64,000 nucleotides of DNA. It comes from Blautia hydrogenotrophica DSM 10507. Lineage in GTDB: Bacteria; Bacillota; Clostridia; Lachnospirales; Lachnospiraceae. Positions 63,419-64,000 of this stretch are shown here, in pieces; positions within the stretch are counted from its first letter, which is position 1, and each line of letters begins with the position of its first letter. The notes beneath the pieces are model-generated. The model worked only from the letters and a program-made list of their open reading frames with translations. It did not search any database and was not told the DNA's origin. The position numbers and the translations under genes are program-made. The stretch is taken from assembly GCF_034356035.1 (NCBI RefSeq), contig NZ_CP136423.1, positions 2,232,001 through 2,296,000 on the forward strand, in the 5' to 3' direction.

Positions 63419-64000
63419 ATGAGAAAAACAAAATGTATTTTTACTTGCCTCCTTATCTGGGCACTTATTTTCACCGGAGAAGCCTTCGCTTTTCCACACT
63501 CAGCAGCTGGCAAATCCACTGCCAAAGAAATGGCCGTCCACTTCATGGATGTGGGACAAGGTCTGTCCATCCTCGTCCAATCAGGTGGAAAAAACCTGGT
63601 CTACGACGGCGGCGATAAGGAGACCTCCAGCTATGTCGTCTCTTATCTCAAAAAGCAAAAGGTGGAGTCCATCGACTACTTAATCTCATCCCATTACGAC
63701 TCTGACCACTTAGCCGGTCTGATCGGATGTCTGAATGCCTTTGATGTAAAAAACGTAATCGGTTCCGACTATGAACACAATTCAAAACTCTATCGCTCTT
63801 TCATGGACGCGGTTTCTGCTCAGGAACTGACTGTCCAGCATCCAAAAGTCGGGACTGAATTTAGCTTCGGCACCGGAGATTTCACAATTCTCTCGCCGGA
63901 GACTACTGACGAGGACAACAGCAATGACAACTCTGTGGCAATCAAACTCGACAACGGTGACAACTCTTTTATTTTTACAGGAGATGCCGAACATGGGAGT
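63419..64000 (+). CDS. ComEC/Rec2-type metallo-beta-lactamase-fold protein, partial
   Basis: 194 codons before the right edge of the window. A signal peptide (TCLLIWALIFTGEAFAFP) precedes VHFMDVGQGLSILVQSGGKNLVYDGGD and the metal-binding SSHYDSDHLAGL, where a canonical HxHxDH reads HYDSDH. The C-terminus, cut off here, starts FTGDAEH. Secreted MBL-fold proteins with this MDVGQG start are stand-alone relatives of the ComEC hydrolase domain; the substrate could be a nucleic acid but is unproven. Start preceded by AAAAGGGG. Confidence 0.85.
   Translation, partial: MRKTKCIFTCLLIWALIFTGEAFAFPHSAAGKSTAKEMAVHFMDVGQGLSILVQSGGKNLVYDGGDKETSSYVVSYLKKQKVESIDYLISSHYDSDHLAGLIGCLNAFDVKNVIGSDYEHNSKLYRSFMDAVSAQELTVQHPKVGTEFSFGTGDFTILSPETTDEDNSNDNSVAIKLDNGDNSFIFTGDAEHGS

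Noticed and set aside
1-64000. tRNA genes, rRNA genes, CRISPR arrays, insertion sequences
   Set aside because: No T-loop-like motifs in gene context, no regularly spaced identical repeats and no transposase-like frames were seen.
63419-64000. Calling the last gene comEC
   Set aside because: It starts with a signal peptide directly before the hydrolase domain and lacks the large membrane part of ComEC, so only the domain family is claimed.

Overview
The window looks like chromosomal DNA of a Gram-positive gut anaerobe of the Clostridia, most likely Lachnospiraceae (Blautia/Mediterraneibacter-like). The reasons are the yicC-remA-gmk-rpoZ cluster, T-box leaders on tRNA-synthetase and leucine genes, the IscU-like/GGGtGRT gene pair, Rqc2/RqcH, LeuA of the long type, ATP-type PEP carboxykinase, and consensus sigma-A promoters. 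The species call is inference. I see no tRNA or rRNA gene, CRISPR array, prophage, transposase or integrase.

Layout. 1-6.5 kb: an orphan OmpR-type regulator, a flavodoxin-like reductase paired with an FRG-domain protein, and kdpDE without kdpFABC. 6.8-8.6 kb: the IscU-like/GGGtGRT operon. 8.6-14.1 kb: housekeeping run yicC-remA-gmk-rpoZ and rimO-pgsA-cinA. 14.3-18 kb: rqcH, an HD protein, an ArsC/Spx-like protein and an FMN-binding protein. 18-29 kb: T-box-controlled leuS, an unknown membrane protein, an EF-G paralogue, tyrA, an orphan barstar, a CapA-like protein and an alpha/beta hydrolase. 29-35 kb: complete livJHMGF branched-chain amino acid importer plus a cytidylate-kinase-like gene. 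35-42 kb: a Wadjet type II (TIGR02677/02678/02680) locus with a frameshifted jetC and no jetD, next to a decayed membrane-protein gene. 42-48 kb: queA, a histidine phosphatase, and T-box-controlled pheST. 48-58 kb: yihY, a 6S-like RNA, pckA, dgt, thrC, a SleB-type hydrolase and T-box-controlled leuA. 58-64 kb: an operon of two YhgE/Pip-type membrane proteins around a small membrane protein, behind a palindromic operator, then a metallo-beta-lactamase-fold protein cut by the window edge.

The most unusual content is non-coding. One family of ~170-200 bp, highly structured modular repeats sits at the 3' sides of genes, abutting intrinsic terminators. In one subtype the last hairpin contains an inverted copy of the neighbouring terminator's 3' arm and U-tract, so its arms differ from copy to copy together with that terminator. 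All three T-box leaders in the window carry such a repeat between T-box terminator and gene. A second, MITE-like family has inverted ends close to GTAACTATTCAGCCA/TGGCTGAATAGTTAC (five two-ended copies, one of them nested, and one half copy). No mobilising enzyme for either family is in the window.

Several parts fit together metabolically: Leu T-boxes on leuS and leuA with the liv importer; Phe T-box on pheST with tyrA and thrC nearby; and rimO, rqcH, fusA2, leuS, pheST and queA as a loose translation-related set.
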